Positions 36,833-38,616 of a stretch of 38,616 nt of DNA are shown in pieces. This stretch comes from Candidatus Saccharimonadota bacterium. Its GTDB lineage: Bacteria > Patescibacteriota > Saccharimonadia > Saccharimonadales > Saccharimonadaceae. How positions within the stretch are numbered: position 1 is the first letter of the stretch; each line of letters starts with the position of its first letter. The notes below the pieces were generated by a model. The model was not told the origin of the DNA and ran no database searches. It saw only the letters and a list, made by a program, of their open reading frames with translations. The stretch spans positions 1 to 38,616 of the forward strand of contig WQTP01000042.1 in assembly GCA_009786195.1 (NCBI GenBank), read 5' to 3'. Made by a program: the position numbers and the translations under genes.

Positions 36833-38260
36833 GTGAAATATGAGGCATCTTTCTTTTTCTATGACCTTGAGACCTCGGGGTTGAATCCGCGGTGGGATCG
36901 AGTGATGCAGTTTGGGGGACGGCGAACGAACATGGATCTCGAACCGATTGGTGAACCTGTCAATCTGTTAATTAAAATAACTGATGATATTTTACCGTCG
37001 CCCGATGCGGTTATGGTGACCAAAATCACACCGCAAATGACGCGTGCTGATGGTATTAGCGAAATCGAATTCGCGCGTCAATTCGTCGACGAAATCGCTA
37101 CGCCAGGCACGATTATGGTTGGTTATAACAACGTGCGTTTTGATGATGAATTCATGCGACACCTTCTGTGGCGGAACTTTCACGATCCGTATGAATGGAG
37201 TTGGAGTGATAATCGGTCGCGTTGGGATTTGCTGGATGTAGTGCGTTTAGTGCGAGCGCTGCGCCCCGACGGGATTTCTTGGTCATTTAATGAAAAGGAA
37301 GGTAAAAAAATTCCGACTGTTAATTTGGTTGATATGGCACGCGCTAACGGATTTGAAAATGAAAAGGCGCACGATGCGCTGGCTGACGTTGACACGTTGA
37401 TAAAATTGGCGAAATTATTAAAGGAAAAACAACCGAAAATGTGGGATTATTTACTAAAAATGCGTGATAAAAGGGAGGTCGCCAAGTTGGTGAATATCGA
37501 TGATCCGCAACCCTTTATTTACGCCAGCGGTCGCTATTCGGCCGAGTTCGAAAAAACTACCGTCGCGTTACCACTCGCGCCGTCAGGCAAACCGGGTGCA
37601 GTAATAGTTTACGATTTGCGTATCGTGCCGGAAACTTGGGCGGAAAAAGATTTGAAAGAGTTAGTGAAAATCGCTAATGCATCGTACGAAGAGCGAAAAT
37701 CCGAAAATTTTACCCCTCTGCCGGCCAAGGAACTCAGTTTCAACCGCTGTCCGGCCGTCGCACCGATTGGCACACTCGACGATGCGGCGAAAAAACGTCT
37801 CAAAATCGACATGGAAATAATCGAATCGAATTTTAATTATCTAAGGAAAAACCGCGGTTTAGTCGACAAATTGGTGGCGGCTGTCAATTCGCGTCCAGAT
37901 TTCGCCAGCGGTCCAGATGTCGAGGGACAATTGTATGACAGTTTCACGCCCGATACCGACCGCGTACGAGTTCGGGCAGTGGCTGCTGCTCCGGCCGAGG
38001 ATTTGGCGGATTTCCACCCGACGTTCACCGACGAACGTCTGCCGGAATTACTTTTTAGGTACAAAGCGCGCAATTTCCCGACCACTCTGAACGAGAGCGA
38101 ACAAAAGAAATGGGAAGAATATCGCACCGCCAAGTTCCAACGCGAAATTCCAAAATTCATGGAGAGTTTAACGCGCTTGGCCAAAGCACCGAACGCGGAC
38201 GATTTCCTCCTCCAAGAGCTCCAACTCTGGGCGGAATCAATCGCGCCAATGGGGGATTGA
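36833..38260 (+). CDS. sbcB: Exodeoxyribonuclease I-like DEDD exonuclease
   Basis: FFFYDLETSGLNPRWDRVMQFGGRRT, GYNNVRFDDEFMRHLLWRNFHDPYEW, KAHDALADVDTLIKLA; GTG start. Confidence 0.9.
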   Translation: MKYEASFFFYDLETSGLNPRWDRVMQFGGRRTNMDLEPIGEPVNLLIKITDDILPSPDAVMVTKITPQMTRADGISEIEFARQFVDEIATPGTIMVGYNNVRFDDEFMRHLLWRNFHDPYEWSWSDNRSRWDLLDVVRLVRALRPDGISWSFNEKEGKKIPTVNLVDMARANGFENEKAHDALADVDTLIKLAKLLKEKQPKMWDYLLKMRDKREVAKLVNIDDPQPFIYASGRYSAEFEKTTVALPLAPSGKPGAVIVYDLRIVPETWAEKDLKELVKIANASYEERKSENFTPLPAKELSFNRCPAVAPIGTLDDAAKKRLKIDMEIIESNFNYLRKNRGLVDKLVAAVNSRPDFASGPDVEGQLYDSFTPDTDRVRVRAVAAAPAEDLADFHPTFTDERLPELLFRYKARNFPTTLNESEQKKWEEYRTAKFQREIPKFMESLTRLAKAPNADDFLLQELQLWAESIAPMGD

Positions 38261-38267
38261 TGCAATC

Positions 38268-38616
38268 ATGAAAATAGTCATATTGTTTGTTATCGCCACG
38301 ACTGTAATTTATGCGATAAATTGCGCTATAGGTCGACGCATTCTAAAACCGAAATTTCTGGATATTTTAGTGTGGTTTTTCGGCGTTGGCATGATTGGCG
38401 TGTTTAGCGAGATTTTACTTAACACGATAATCGCCGCGATTTTTGGCCATCCGCTCTGGGAATATCGCATATTGCCGATTAAAAACGGCTATATTTCGCT
38501 CGTCGGACCAATTCTGTGGGGGTTGTTTGGCGTGCACGTTTATTTGCAAAATATGGCGCTGGAAAAGTTTTATCGCAAAATGAAAATATGGCAAAAATCG
38601 CTAATCATGGGTGTGG
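38268..38616 (+). CDS. Multi-TM membrane protein, 3' end outside window
   Basis: Open frame MKIVILFVIATTVIYAINCAIGRRILKPKFLDILVWFFGVGMIGV... Confidence 0.6.
   Translation, partial: MKIVILFVIATTVIYAINCAIGRRILKPKFLDILVWFFGVGMIGVFSEILLNTIIAAIFGHPLWEYRILPIKNGYISLVGPILWGLFGVHVYLQNMALEKFYRKMKIWQKSLIMGV

Overview
Gene-dense bacterial chromosome segment. The composition suggests a Patescibacteria/CPR genome, most likely Saccharibacteria-like (taxonomy is inference). It opens with the spc ribosomal-protein operon (L5, an extra Cys-rich ORF, S14, S8, L6, L18, S5, L15; no L30 between S5 and L15 and no secY after L15). Next come an OMP decarboxylase-OPRT fusion, tRNA-Arg, folD, a response regulator/methyltransferase-like/histidine kinase group, a pyk-pgk-tpiA glycolysis block, a UvrD/PcrA helicase, mnmA, a secreted/membrane surface-protein block, a short alaS, a DapF-like/VanX-like fusion, a tRNA cluster (Leu, Val, Ala, Val), and an ftsA-ruvX-mltG-LysM/CHAP-obg-dCMP deaminase-plsC-sbcB block. 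Strongest leads: (1) a two-gene island after uvrD, flanked by a 28-bp direct repeat of the uvrD 3' end, whose two distantly similar products both end in the SSB-like tail 'DIPF'; (2) a racemase/epimerase-like domain fused to a D,D-dipeptidase-like domain behind an attenuator-like leader; (3) a surface locus laid out like a divergent WxL/WxLIP operon; (4) tRNA genes flanked by direct and inverted partial copies of themselves; (5) -10 boxes about 6-11 nt from start codons, pointing to widespread leaderless mRNAs; (6) an unexplained Cys-rich ORF inside the ribosomal operon. All assignments come from reading motifs by eye; no searches were run.
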